A DNA stretch of 64,000 bases from Micromonospora tulbaghiae (GTDB lineage Bacteria > Actinomycetota > Actinomycetes > Mycobacteriales > Micromonosporaceae). The notes beneath the pieces are model-generated. The model searched no databases, was not told the origin of the DNA, and worked only from the letters and a program-made list of their open reading frames with translations. The position numbers and the translations under genes were made by a program. Positions within the stretch are counted from its first letter, which is position 1. Every line of letters starts with the position of its first letter. The stretch lies in NCBI RefSeq assembly GCF_900091605.1, contig NZ_FMCQ01000001.1:434001-498000 (forward strand), written 5' to 3'. Shown one piece after another: positions 54,533 through 62,335 of this stretch.

Positions 54533-54898
54533 TCACTCCTCGGCGGGAAGCTCCGCGGCCGGGACGGTGAGGCGTACCGCGCCGTCGTTCACCGCGGCGA
54601 TCCGGTCGGCGAGCACGTAGACCGCGCCGGTGCGGACCAGTTCGGTGGAGACCTTGAGGTAGCCGTCGCGCAGCAGCCGGGCGGCCAGGTCGGCCGGTAC
54701 GTCCGGCTCCTCGTCCGCGGCCGACTCGATCAGCTCGTCCAGGCTGCTGCCCGGGTCGACCGGGGCGGGCGCCTGCACGGTCACCGCGGCCGGGTCGCCG
54801 CGCTGCACGAGATCGACTGTGCCCACCTCGACGCCTGCGGAGTCGACCACCCGCATGCCGGTGGTGACCCGGGAGACGGTGTCCTGCTGCTGGCTCAT
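54533..54898 (-). CDS. PRC-barrel-like small protein (121 aa)
   Basis: N-terminus GMRVVDSAGVEVGTVDLVQ reads as a PRC-barrel strand pair, and the second half carries a short helical segment. Small soluble protein, ATG 54898. Function unknown; such proteins are abundant in actinobacteria. Convergent with the transporter gene, four bases apart. Confidence 0.75.
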   Translation of the reverse strand: MSQQQDTVSRVTTGMRVVDSAGVEVGTVDLVQRGDPAAVTVQAPAPVDPGSSLDELIESAADEEPDVPADLAARLLRDGYLKVSTELVRTGAVYVLADRIAAVNDGAVRLTVPAAELPAEE

Positions 54899-54927
54899 GC
54901 AGCAGCGGTTCCCGGGCCACGCGGGCG

Positions 54928-55176
54928 CTAAACGGTGGGGGCCCAGCCGCCCGGCGGCCGGGGGGACAGCTCGCGCCAGGTGTCGGTGCCGTCCAGCAGC
55001 GCCCGGACCGTATCCTCGGCCTCCTCGACGCTGGCGTGCTCGTAGAACCGGGAGACCCCCTCGGCGCCGCCGGCCCGCTGCTCCACGTGCCAGCGGTCGC
55101 CGTCGACCCGGAGGAAGACGTCACGCCGGGCGAGCCGTCCCCATTTCCCGTTCCACCAGTGCCTGCGCTGCTCCAT
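54928..55176 (-). CDS. Small SOS-controlled hypothetical protein (82 aa)
   Basis: Start ATG 55176 rather than 55197, because a LexA box overlaps the longer form and a TAGAGT -10 (55184-55189) lies seven bases before 55176, allowing a leaderless transcript. Sequence is basic at the start (RRHWWNGKWGRLARRD), then VFLRVDGDRWHVEQRA and a helix-rich end. It may be a small alpha/beta protein that meets DNA or protein during DNA damage. No family recognised. Confidence 0.7.
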   Translation of the reverse strand: MEQRRHWWNGKWGRLARRDVFLRVDGDRWHVEQRAGGAEGVSRFYEHASVEEAEDTVRALLDGTDTWRELSPRPPGGWAPTV

Positions 55177-55189
55177 GCCCGGGACTCTA

Positions 55190-55205
55190 TCGAACATGTG
55201 TTCGA
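55190..55205. promoter_or_regulatory. LexA (SOS) box TCGAAC-ATGT-GTTCGA
   Basis: Perfect palindrome of the actinobacterial LexA consensus (TCGAAC-N4-GTTCGA), extending one base further on both sides (55189-55206). Located right over the predicted promoter of the 82-residue gene on the minus strand. Confidence 0.85.
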
Positions 55206-55254
55206 TACACGTCGGCCCCCGCGGGATTCCCGCGAGGGCCGATCGGTTATGGCG

Positions 55255-55725
55255 TCAGCGCGGCGCGGGCGGCTCCTGCCGGCGGCCGAGCACGTCGTCC
55301 AGGGCGCTGCGCTGGCCCGGCGTGCCGTGGTTGCCGGCGAGCAGCGCGTCCCGGATCTCGGTGAGCAGCTTGACCTCCTCGCTCGGGGCGGAGGGCGGCG
55401 GCTCCTCGCCGCGCTTGCGCCGCTCGGCGAGCCGGTTCATCGGGTAGACGACCAGGAAGTACAGCGCCGCCGCGGTGAGCGCGAACGTGATCGCCGCGTT
55501 GACGAACGCCACCCAGTCGAAGTCGACGCCGCGGAAGGACGGTGTCGAGCCGCCGATCCCGTCCTTGCTGCCGGTGATCAACACGATGACCACGCGTACC
55601 AGCGGTTCCAGGAACGACTTGGTGAGCTGGGTCACCACGCCTGTGAAAGCCGCGCCGATGACGACACCGACCGCCAGGTCGACGACGTTGCCGCGCATGA
55701 TGAAGTCTTTGAAGCCCTTGAGCAT
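55255..55725 (-). CDS. mscL: Large-conductance mechanosensitive channel
   Basis: 156 residues, ATG 55725 with GGGAG upstream; the longer frame upstream has no site. Start MLKGFKDFIMRGNVVDLAVGVVIGAAFT is the hallmark of MscL: cytoplasmic helix, then pore helix. Second helix about 80-105 (FVNAAITFALTAAALYFLVVYP), long charged C-terminal tail. Opens under membrane stretch to release solutes. Confidence 0.95.
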   Translation of the reverse strand: MLKGFKDFIMRGNVVDLAVGVVIGAAFTGVVTQLTKSFLEPLVRVVIVLITGSKDGIGGSTPSFRGVDFDWVAFVNAAITFALTAAALYFLVVYPMNRLAERRKRGEEPPPSAPSEEVKLLTEIRDALLAGNHGTPGQRSALDDVLGRRQEPPAPR

Positions 55726-55765
55726 CCGTACTCCCGTGCCCTGATGAGTCTGCGTCGGGGACAAC

Positions 55766-56449
55766 CTATGCCCCGGCGGGCCCTTCGAGAAAAGCACCGG
55801 CCTCGATCGCCGCCCGCTGCGGGTCGCCGGCCCGGATCGCCTCGACCAACCGGTCGTGGTCCACGTACCGCTCGGGGGTCAGTGTCTCGCCCATCGCCTG
55901 GGCCACGGTGCTGCGCAGCGCGGCGCCGACCGAGGCGTACAGCTCGGCGAGCATGGCGTTGTGCGCGGCCGCCACCACGACCGTGTGCAGCGCGGCGTCC
56001 GCCTCGACGAACTCGTCCACCCGGCCGGATCGCCACGCGGCCTCGCGGACCGCGAGCGCGCCGTCGAGCGCCGCCAGGTCCTCGGGGGTACGCCTCAGCG
56101 CGGCGAGCCGGGCGGCCTCCACCTCGAACGCGCGCCGGACCTCGATCACCTCGGTCATCCGGTCGTCGGTGAGCCGGCGGGCCACCACCGGCGCCAGCTC
56201 GTCGGTCGACACCACGTAGGTGCCGGAGCCCTGCCGGCACTCCAGCACCCCGGCGTGCACGAGCGCCCGGACCGCCTCGCGGACCGTGTTGCGCCCCACA
56301 CCGAGGGCGGCGACCAGCTGCGGCTCGGTGGGGATGCGCCCGCCCACCGGCCACTCGCCGCCGAGGATGCGCTCCCGCAGCTGTTCGATGGTCTGGCGGA
56401 CCCGGTGACCGCGCGGCGGCACGGCGACGGAATCCACGGCGGGTGTCAC
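55766..56449 (-). CDS. GntR-family (FadR-type) regulator
   Basis: 227 residues, GTG 56449. N-terminal winged helix (TEPQLVAALGVGRNTVREAVRALVHAGVLECRQGSGTYVV) and C-terminal FCD domain (helical, with DADAALHTVVVAAAHN). Divergent from an MFS transporter 50 bp away, which it probably controls. Ligand unknown. Confidence 0.9.
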   Translation of the reverse strand: MTPAVDSVAVPPRGHRVRQTIEQLRERILGGEWPVGGRIPTEPQLVAALGVGRNTVREAVRALVHAGVLECRQGSGTYVVSTDELAPVVARRLTDDRMTEVIEVRRAFEVEAARLAALRRTPEDLAALDGALAVREAAWRSGRVDEFVEADAALHTVVVAAAHNAMLAELYASVGAALRSTVAQAMGETLTPERYVDHDRLVEAIRAGDPQRAAIEAGAFLEGPAGA

Positions 56450-56498
56450 GGGTTACACCTCGTGCCGAAATTCATCCCATGATTGTAGGTTCGAGGTC

Positions 56499-57767
56499 AT
56501 GACTCCGCCACCTGCGCCCGCCGCGACAGTCCCCGCCCCGGGCGTCGCATCCGCGGGCACTCCCACCCCGGCGCCGCGCGCGGTGCGGGGTGGCCTGCTC
56601 GTCCTGGCCGGGATGCTGCTGGTCGCGCTGAACCTGCGGGCGGCGGTGACCAGCCTCGGCGCGCTGCTCGACGAGATCCGGGTCGGGCTGGGGCTGTCCG
56701 GCGCGATGGCCGGCCTGGTCACCACGCTGCCCACCATCGCGTTCGCCGGGCTGGGCGCGCTCACCCCGTGGCTGGTCCGCCGCTGGGCCGCGCCGCGGGT
56801 GCTGGTGCTGGCCATGCTGGCGCTCACCGTCGGGCAGGTGCTGCGCGCGGCCACCGGCTCGGCGGCGATCTTCGTGCTCACCAGCGCGCTCGCCCTGGCC
56901 GGCATCGCGGTGGCGAACATCCTGCTGCCGATGCTCGTCAAGCAGCACTTCCCGCACCGCACCGGACTGGTCACCGGGGCGTACACGATGGCCCTGACGG
57001 TGGGCACGACGGTGGCTGCCGCCTCCGCCGTGCCGGTGGCGCACGCGTTCGGCTCCTGGCGGGCCGGGCTCGGCATCTGGGCCGGGCTGGCCGCGCTGGC
57101 CGTACTCCCGTGGGTGCCGCTGGCGCTGCGGGCCCGCGCCGCGCGACGGGCCTCGCCCCCGGCGGTGGCCGTCGCCACCCCGGCGCGGGTGCGGCCGGGC
57201 CGGACCCGGCTCGGCTGGGCCATGGCGGTCTACTTCGGGGCGCAGTCGCTCAGCGGGTACGCGATCATGGGCTGGCTGGCCCAGCTCTTCCGGGACGCCG
57301 GATACCGGCCGGAGGCGGCCGGGCTGCTGCTCGCCGGCGTGACCGCGCTGGGCGTGCCGGTGGCGCTGATGATGCCGGCGCTGGCCGGCCGGCTGGCCAC
57401 GCTCCGGCCGCTGGTGCTGTCACTGACCGTGTTCTCCGCCGCCGCGTACACCGGTCTGGCGCTGGCCCCGCGCGGCCTGGCGCCGCTGTGGGTGCTGCTG
57501 CTGGCGCTCGGCCAGGGCGCGTTCCCGCTCATCCTGACCACGATCGGGCTGCGCGCCCGGACCGCCGAGGGCACCGTGGCGTTGTCCGCGTTCGCGCAGA
57601 GCACCGGGTACGTGATCGCGGCGCTCGGGCCGCTGCTGGTGGGCATCCTCTACGAGGCGACCGGTGGCTGGACCGCACCGATCGGCTTCCTGCTGGTGGC
57701 GCTGGCCGTGCAGACGACCGCGGGCATGGTGATCGCCCGTCCCCGCTACATCGAGGACGAGCGCTGA
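56499..57767 (+). CDS. MFS transporter, CynX/NimT family
   Basis: 422 residues with twelve hydrophobic helices and a loop rich in Ala/Pro in the middle. LNLRAAVTSLGALLDEI in helix 1 and MLVKQHFPHRTGLVTGAYTMAL are typical of the CynX/NimT branch. Ala/Pro-rich N-terminal tail of 25 residues. Substrate unknown; likely an anion or drug. Regulated by the neighbouring GntR protein, by position. Confidence 0.88.
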   Translation: MTPPPAPAATVPAPGVASAGTPTPAPRAVRGGLLVLAGMLLVALNLRAAVTSLGALLDEIRVGLGLSGAMAGLVTTLPTIAFAGLGALTPWLVRRWAAPRVLVLAMLALTVGQVLRAATGSAAIFVLTSALALAGIAVANILLPMLVKQHFPHRTGLVTGAYTMALTVGTTVAAASAVPVAHAFGSWRAGLGIWAGLAALAVLPWVPLALRARAARRASPPAVAVATPARVRPGRTRLGWAMAVYFGAQSLSGYAIMGWLAQLFRDAGYRPEAAGLLLAGVTALGVPVALMMPALAGRLATLRPLVLSLTVFSAAAYTGLALAPRGLAPLWVLLLALGQGAFPLILTTIGLRARTAEGTVALSAFAQSTGYVIAALGPLLVGILYEATGGWTAPIGFLLVALAVQTTAGMVIARPRYIEDER

Positions 57768-57777
57768 GCGGGACCGG

Positions 57778-58134
57778 TCAGGAGGAGGCCGGGGTGGGGT
57801 CGCCCGCGACGGCCTGCTCCACGGTCGGGTACGTGTGCAGCACCTCGACCAGTCCGCTGACCTCGAGGATGCGCAGCACGCCGCGCTGCGGGGCGGCCAG
57901 CCGGACGACGCCGCCGGCCTCGTCGCAGTTGTTCTTCGCCCGGACGAACACGGACAGGCCGGTGGAGTCGCAGAACGACACCTCGGCCAGGTCGAAGACC
58001 AGGCGGTTGCGCCCCTTGTCCAGCAGATCCGTGATCTGGTCCTGTAGTTGCGGTGCCGTGGCCATGTCCAGCTCGCCCGCGACCGACACGACGACCACGT
58101 CGCCGCGCTGTTCCGTGTGCACCGTCAAGGACAT
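57778..58134 (-). CDS. Anti-sigma factor antagonist (STAS, RsbV/BldG-like)
   Basis: 118 residues, ATG 58134 with AGGAGGT upstream. One STAS domain with the phospho-Ser site in SFCDSTGLSVFV. When unphosphorylated it would bind an RsbW-like anti-sigma kinase and free a sigma factor. Divergent from the stressosome operon, its natural functional partner; the target sigma factor is not in the window. Confidence 0.93.
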   Translation of the reverse strand: MSLTVHTEQRGDVVVVSVAGELDMATAPQLQDQITDLLDKGRNRLVFDLAEVSFCDSTGLSVFVRAKNNCDEAGGVVRLAAPQRGVLRILEVSGLVEVLHTYPTVEQAVAGDPTPASS

Positions 58135-58295
58135 TCGTCGACCTCCTGTGTTCGGTGGAAACGGTATCCCACGTCGGGCCCGCCGCGCAGAACGGGAGCG
58201 GTCACAGGTGCGGGCAATCGTTTCTTTGCTCCGCGGCAAGTAGTCCGTCAGCCTCCGGTGATAGAGTCCGCCCGTCCAAATCAGGGAGGTCAACC

Positions 58296-59156
58296 ATGGC
58301 GTTGAGCGCCGAACAGGGTGATCGGCTCGCCCACCTGCTCACTGAGCACGCGGAGCGGTTGACCAGTCGCTGGACCGAGATCGTCGCCGGTTCGCTGCGC
58401 GGTCGTCTGAGCCGGGCCGAGCTGGCCCGCCAGGTGCAGGAGTTGCACCGCGCGCTGATCGACGCCGGCCGGCAGGGTGTCTCCGACCTGGCCGACGAGC
58501 ACGGCGGTGAGCTGCGCGCGGTGCTGTCCGAGCTGTCCACCAACCGGGCCCGGCAGGGGTTCTCCGCGACCGAGACCGCGATCAGCGTGTTCGCGTTGAA
58601 GGACTCGCTGCTGGAGCTGATGGAGGACGAGAAGGGCGACAACACCCTTCGTGACTTCGTCGCCTACTCCGCGCTCATCGACCAGATGGGCCTGTTCACC
58701 TTCGAGACGTTCGTCCGGGCCCGCGAGAGCCTGATCGCCGACCAGGCGGAGCAGTTGCTGGAGCTCTCCACCCCGGTGGTCAAGCTCTGGGAGGGCGTGG
58801 TCGCCGTCCCGCTGGTCGGGACGCTGGACTCGGCCCGTGCCCAGGTGGTGATGGAGCGGCTGCTCCAGACCCTGGTCGACACCGGGTCGCCGTACGCGAT
58901 CATCGACATCACCGGCGTGCCGGCGGTGGACACACAGGTCGCGCAGCACATCCTCAAGACCGTGGTGGCCGCCCGGCTGATGGGTGCCGACTGCATCATC
59001 TCCGGCATCCGCCCGCAGATCGCCCAGACGATCGTGGCCCTCGGCATCGAGTTCGGTGACATCGCCACCAAGGCGAGCCTCGCCGACGCGCTGCGCCACG
59101 TGCTGCGCATGACCGGGGTCGAGACCCCCGCTCGCCGCCCGCGCCGGGAGTCCTGA
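58296..59156 (+). CDS. RsbR-like stressosome protein
   Basis: 286 residues; ATG 58296 with GGGAGG upstream. N-terminal helical (RsbRD-like) sensor part (about 1-150) and C-terminal STAS (VAVPLVGTLDSARAQVVMERLLQ, IDITGVPAVDTQVAQHILKTV). Position 2 of the STAS phosphorylation motif has Thr in DTQVA. Together with RsbS it forms the stressosome shell. First of six plus-strand genes, all coupled by 1-4 bp overlaps. Confidence 0.92.
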   Translation: MALSAEQGDRLAHLLTEHAERLTSRWTEIVAGSLRGRLSRAELARQVQELHRALIDAGRQGVSDLADEHGGELRAVLSELSTNRARQGFSATETAISVFALKDSLLELMEDEKGDNTLRDFVAYSALIDQMGLFTFETFVRARESLIADQAEQLLELSTPVVKLWEGVVAVPLVGTLDSARAQVVMERLLQTLVDTGSPYAIIDITGVPAVDTQVAQHILKTVVAARLMGADCIISGIRPQIAQTIVALGIEFGDIATKASLADALRHVLRMTGVETPARRPRRES

Positions 59157-59566
59157 TGGAACGGGTACCGATCCTCAAGATCGGCGACATCCTGCTGGTC
59201 TCCATCCAGGTCGACATGTCCGACCAGACGGCGATCCAGTTGCAGGAGGATCTGGCCGAGCGGATCGTCGCCACCGGCTGCCACGGCGTGATCATCGACA
59301 TCACGGCACTGGACATCGTCGACTCGTTCGTCGGCCGGATGCTCTCCACCATCGCGTCCATCTCCAAGGTGCTGGACGCCGAGACGGTGGTGGTCGGCAT
59401 GCGTCCGGCCGTCGCCATCACGCTCGTCGAGCTGGGGCTGTCGCTCAACGGCATCCGTACCGCGCTGAACGTCGAGCGCGGCATGGAGCTGATCGCGGCG
59501 AGCCGCGCCGACGAGTGGGACGAGGCGGCCGACGACGAGGGCACCGAGACGACGGCGACGGCATGA
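59156..59566 (+). CDS. RsbS-like stressosome protein
   Basis: 136 residues; ATG shares one base with the RsbR stop. Single STAS domain (LKIGDILLVSIQVDMSD, IDITALDIVDSFVGRML) with the Ser of DSFVG as phospho-site. RsbS and RsbR trap RsbT until stress leads to their phosphorylation. Acidic tail. Confidence 0.93.
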   Translation: MERVPILKIGDILLVSIQVDMSDQTAIQLQEDLAERIVATGCHGVIIDITALDIVDSFVGRMLSTIASISKVLDAETVVVGMRPAVAITLVELGLSLNGIRTALNVERGMELIAASRADEWDEAADDEGTETTATA

Positions 59567-59982
59567 CCACGGGCGTCGACCTGGGCGTGCCGTCGACGCA
59601 GGCGATCCGCAGCGACGAGGACGTGGTGCGGGTCCGGCAGTTGGTGCGTACCACCGCCGTCGCGGTCCGGCTCTCCCTGGTCGACCAGACGAAGCTGGTG
59701 ACCGCCGCCAGCGAGCTGGCCCGCAACACCCTGATCTACGGCGGCGGGGGCAGCGCCGAGGTGAGCACCGTCTCCGACGGCCGGCGCCGCGGCGTACGGA
59801 TCGTCTTCGCCGACGAGGGACCGGGCATCCCCGACCTCGACCTGGCGCTGACCGACGGCTACACCACCGGGGGCGGACTGGGCCTCGGGCTCAGCGGTGC
59901 CCGCCGGCTCGTCGACGACTTCGACATCTGGACGGCTGTCGGCGAGGGGACGCGGATCACCATCACCAAGTGGTCGCGATGA
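59563..59982 (+). CDS. RsbT-like serine/threonine kinase
   Basis: 139 residues; ATGA overlap. HATPase with N-box ASELARNTLIYGG and G-box DEGPGIPD, LGLGLSGARRLVD. It phosphorylates RsbR/RsbS and then activates a downstream phosphatase. Full length, all motifs intact. Confidence 0.94.
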   Translation: MTTGVDLGVPSTQAIRSDEDVVRVRQLVRTTAVAVRLSLVDQTKLVTAASELARNTLIYGGGGSAEVSTVSDGRRRGVRIVFADEGPGIPDLDLALTDGYTTGGGLGLGLSGARRLVDDFDIWTAVGEGTRITITKWSR

Positions 59983-60992
59983 TCGGCGACGTGGTCCCCG
60001 ACCACGGGATGTGGTTCCGGGTCGACAACGGCGCGACCGCCGGCGGCGTACGCCGCGCCGCCGAACGTCTCGGCCGGCAGCTCGAACTGAGCGCCGAACG
60101 TGTCGCTGACCTGGCCATCGTCACCGCCGAGATCACCAGCAACCTGGTCAAGCACGCCCGCGAGGGCGCGCTCCTGATGCGTCCGGCGCGCCGGGCCGGA
60201 CTGGCCGGGGTGGAGCTGGTGGCCATCGACTCCGGCCCCGGCATGGCCGACCTCACGCTGTCCTCGGTCGACGGCCACTCCACCGCCGGCACGCTCGGCA
60301 TCGGCCTCGGCGCGATCGTCCGGCAGGCGAGCCGGTTCGACGGCTACTCGATGTCCGGCCGGGGCACCGTCCTGGTCGTCCAGGTCTGGGACGTCGCACC
60401 GCCGGAGCCGGACTGGGCCGCCGGGCTGACCCGGCCGATCACCGGCGAGCAGAGCAGCGGCGACGGCTACGCGGTCCGCGAGGTCGACGGCCGCCGCCAG
60501 GTGCTGGTCTCCGACGGACTCGGCCACGGGCCACTGGCCGCCGCCGCGACCGGGGCCGCCGTGTCGGCCTTCCGGTCGGCGCCGGACGGGCCGCCGGACG
60601 TGGTGGTGCGGCACCTGCACGCCGCCATCTCGCACACCCGGGGCGCGGCGCTCGCGGTGGCCGAACCGGATCCCGCCGCCGGGCTGCTCCGCTACGCCGG
60701 CCTGGGCAACATCGCCGCGATGATCGTCACACCGGGCGAGCGGCGGCGCGGGCTGGTCTCGCTGCCGGGCATCGCCGGGCACCAGCGTCCGGCGATCCGC
60801 GGGTACGACTACCCCTTCTCGCGCGACGCCACCCTGGTCATGCACAGTGACGGGGTGGTGGATCGCTGGGACCTGGACGACTATCCCGGGCTGGCCGGGC
60901 GCAACCCGTTGCTGGCCGCCGCGACGCTGCTGCGTGACGCCGGCACCCGCCGCGACGACGCGTGCGTCCTGGTGGCCCGGGGGGCGGCATGA
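59979..60992 (+). CDS. RsbT-like ATPase fused to SpoIIE/RsbX-like phosphatase
   Basis: 337 residues from ATG 59979 (ATGA overlap with the RsbT gene). N-terminal ~125 residues are an RsbT-type HATPase (VTAEITSNLVKHA, DSGPGMADL). C-terminal ~190 residues are a PP2C domain (SDGLGHGPLAAAA, RYAGLGNIAAMIV, SDGVVDRWD). It could reset RsbR/RsbS as RsbX does. Intact N-box Asn suggests the kinase half is active. Confidence 0.9.
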   Translation: MIGDVVPDHGMWFRVDNGATAGGVRRAAERLGRQLELSAERVADLAIVTAEITSNLVKHAREGALLMRPARRAGLAGVELVAIDSGPGMADLTLSSVDGHSTAGTLGIGLGAIVRQASRFDGYSMSGRGTVLVVQVWDVAPPEPDWAAGLTRPITGEQSSGDGYAVREVDGRRQVLVSDGLGHGPLAAAATGAAVSAFRSAPDGPPDVVVRHLHAAISHTRGAALAVAEPDPAAGLLRYAGLGNIAAMIVTPGERRRGLVSLPGIAGHQRPAIRGYDYPFSRDATLVMHSDGVVDRWDLDDYPGLAGRNPLLAAATLLRDAGTRRDDACVLVARGAA

Positions 60993-62335
60993 GCGAGCCG
61001 CTCCTGCATCTCGCACTCCGGGTCGAGCAGGACATCTTCCTGGTCCGGCAGCGTGGCCGCGAGGTGGCCGCGGCGGTCGGGCTGGAACACCAGGACCAGG
61101 TGCGGATCGCGACCGCGCTGAGCGAGGTGGCCCGGGAGTTGCTGCGCGGGGCCGACGGCGCGGACGTGACGTTCGCCCTCGACCGCGACGCCGTGGGCCG
61201 CAGGGTGCTCCAGGTGGACCTGTCACCGCTGCGTCCGCTGCCCGGCGGCCGGTACGAGCCGCAGTCCGGGGCCGTCGCGCGTCTTGTGGACACGTTGCGG
61301 GCGGTGGACGTCGAGGGCGATACCGTCGTGAGGATGTCCCGACGGGTGCCCGACCATGCCGAGGAGCTGACGCCGGAACGCGTCGGCCAGCTCCGGGCCG
61401 AGCTGGCCGAGCGCGCTCCGGGCTCCGCGCTGGACGAGTTGGCCGCGCAGAACTCCCAGCTCATCTCCGCTCTCGACGAGGTACGCAGCCAGCGTGACGA
61501 GTTGGAGGTGCTCAACTCCGAACTCCAGGAGACCAACCAGGGCGTGATGGCGCTCTACAACCAGCTCACCGAGGAGCTGGAGGAGACCAACCGCGGTGTG
61601 GTGGCGCTCTACGCCGAGCTGGAGGAGAAGTCCGCGCAACTGCGGGCAGCGAGCGAGTCGAAGAGCCGGTTCCTGGCCAACGTCAGCCATGAGCTGCGTG
61701 CGCCGGTCACCGCGATCATCGGTCTGGCCCGGCTGCTGGCCGACTCCGCCTCCGACCCGCTCACCGGCGAGCAGGCCCGCCAGGTGGGGCTGATCCGGTC
61801 CTCGGCGGGTGACCTGCTGGGGCTGGTCAACGAGCTGCTCGACCTGGCCAAGGCGGAGTCGGGCCGGATCGAGCCGGACTGGTCCGAGGTCGACCTGCGC
61901 GCGGTGTTCGGGCAGCTGCGCGGCACGCTGCGGGCACTCACCACGCGCTCCGAGGTGGAGCTGGTGGTCGAGGAGCCGCCGGCCCCGGCGACGCTCCGCT
62001 CGGACGAGGTGCTGCTCGCCCAGGTGCTGCGCAACCTGCTGCACAACGGCCTGAAGTTCACCGAGCGCGGCGAGGTGCGCCTGCGCGCCGAGCGCCGCGG
62101 CGAGCGGTGGACGCTCTCGGTCACCGACACCGGCGTCGGCATCCCGCCCGAACTGCACGAGCGGATCTTCGAGGAGTTCTACCAGGTGCCGGGCACGACG
62201 CGGGTCGGTGGCACCGGACTCGGCCTGCCGTACGCGCGCCGGCTGGTCACGCTGCTCGGCGGGACGCTGGAGCTGACAAGCGAAACCGGCCGGGGCAGCA
62301 GGTTCACCGTGGTCCTCCCCGCGGGCGGAGCGTGA
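60989..62335 (+). CDS. Cytoplasmic sensor histidine kinase of the stressosome locus
   Basis: 448 residues; ATGA overlap. Residues 1-120 resemble a degenerate RsbT-like ATPase (ATALSEVARELLRG, where the N-box Asn is replaced). A long coiled coil (about 145-225, repeated LEETNRGVVALYAELEEK) leads to HisKA with phospho-His in NVSHELRAPVTAI and HATPase with NLLHNGLKF, GTGLGLPYARRL. No membrane helix. Works with the REC-PP2C protein encoded next. Confidence 0.92.
   Translation: MSEPLLHLALRVEQDIFLVRQRGREVAAAVGLEHQDQVRIATALSEVARELLRGADGADVTFALDRDAVGRRVLQVDLSPLRPLPGGRYEPQSGAVARLVDTLRAVDVEGDTVVRMSRRVPDHAEELTPERVGQLRAELAERAPGSALDELAAQNSQLISALDEVRSQRDELEVLNSELQETNQGVMALYNQLTEELEETNRGVVALYAELEEKSAQLRAASESKSRFLANVSHELRAPVTAIIGLARLLADSASDPLTGEQARQVGLIRSSAGDLLGLVNELLDLAKAESGRIEPDWSEVDLRAVFGQLRGTLRALTTRSEVELVVEEPPAPATLRSDEVLLAQVLRNLLHNGLKFTERGEVRLRAERRGERWTLSVTDTGVGIPPELHERIFEEFYQVPGTTRVGGTGLGLPYARRLVTLLGGTLELTSETGRGSRFTVVLPAGGA

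Noticed and set aside
58218..58241. GTTT-14 bp-AAGTAG as a sigma-B-type promoter before the stressosome operon
   Set aside because: The -10 element differs from GGGTA at key positions.
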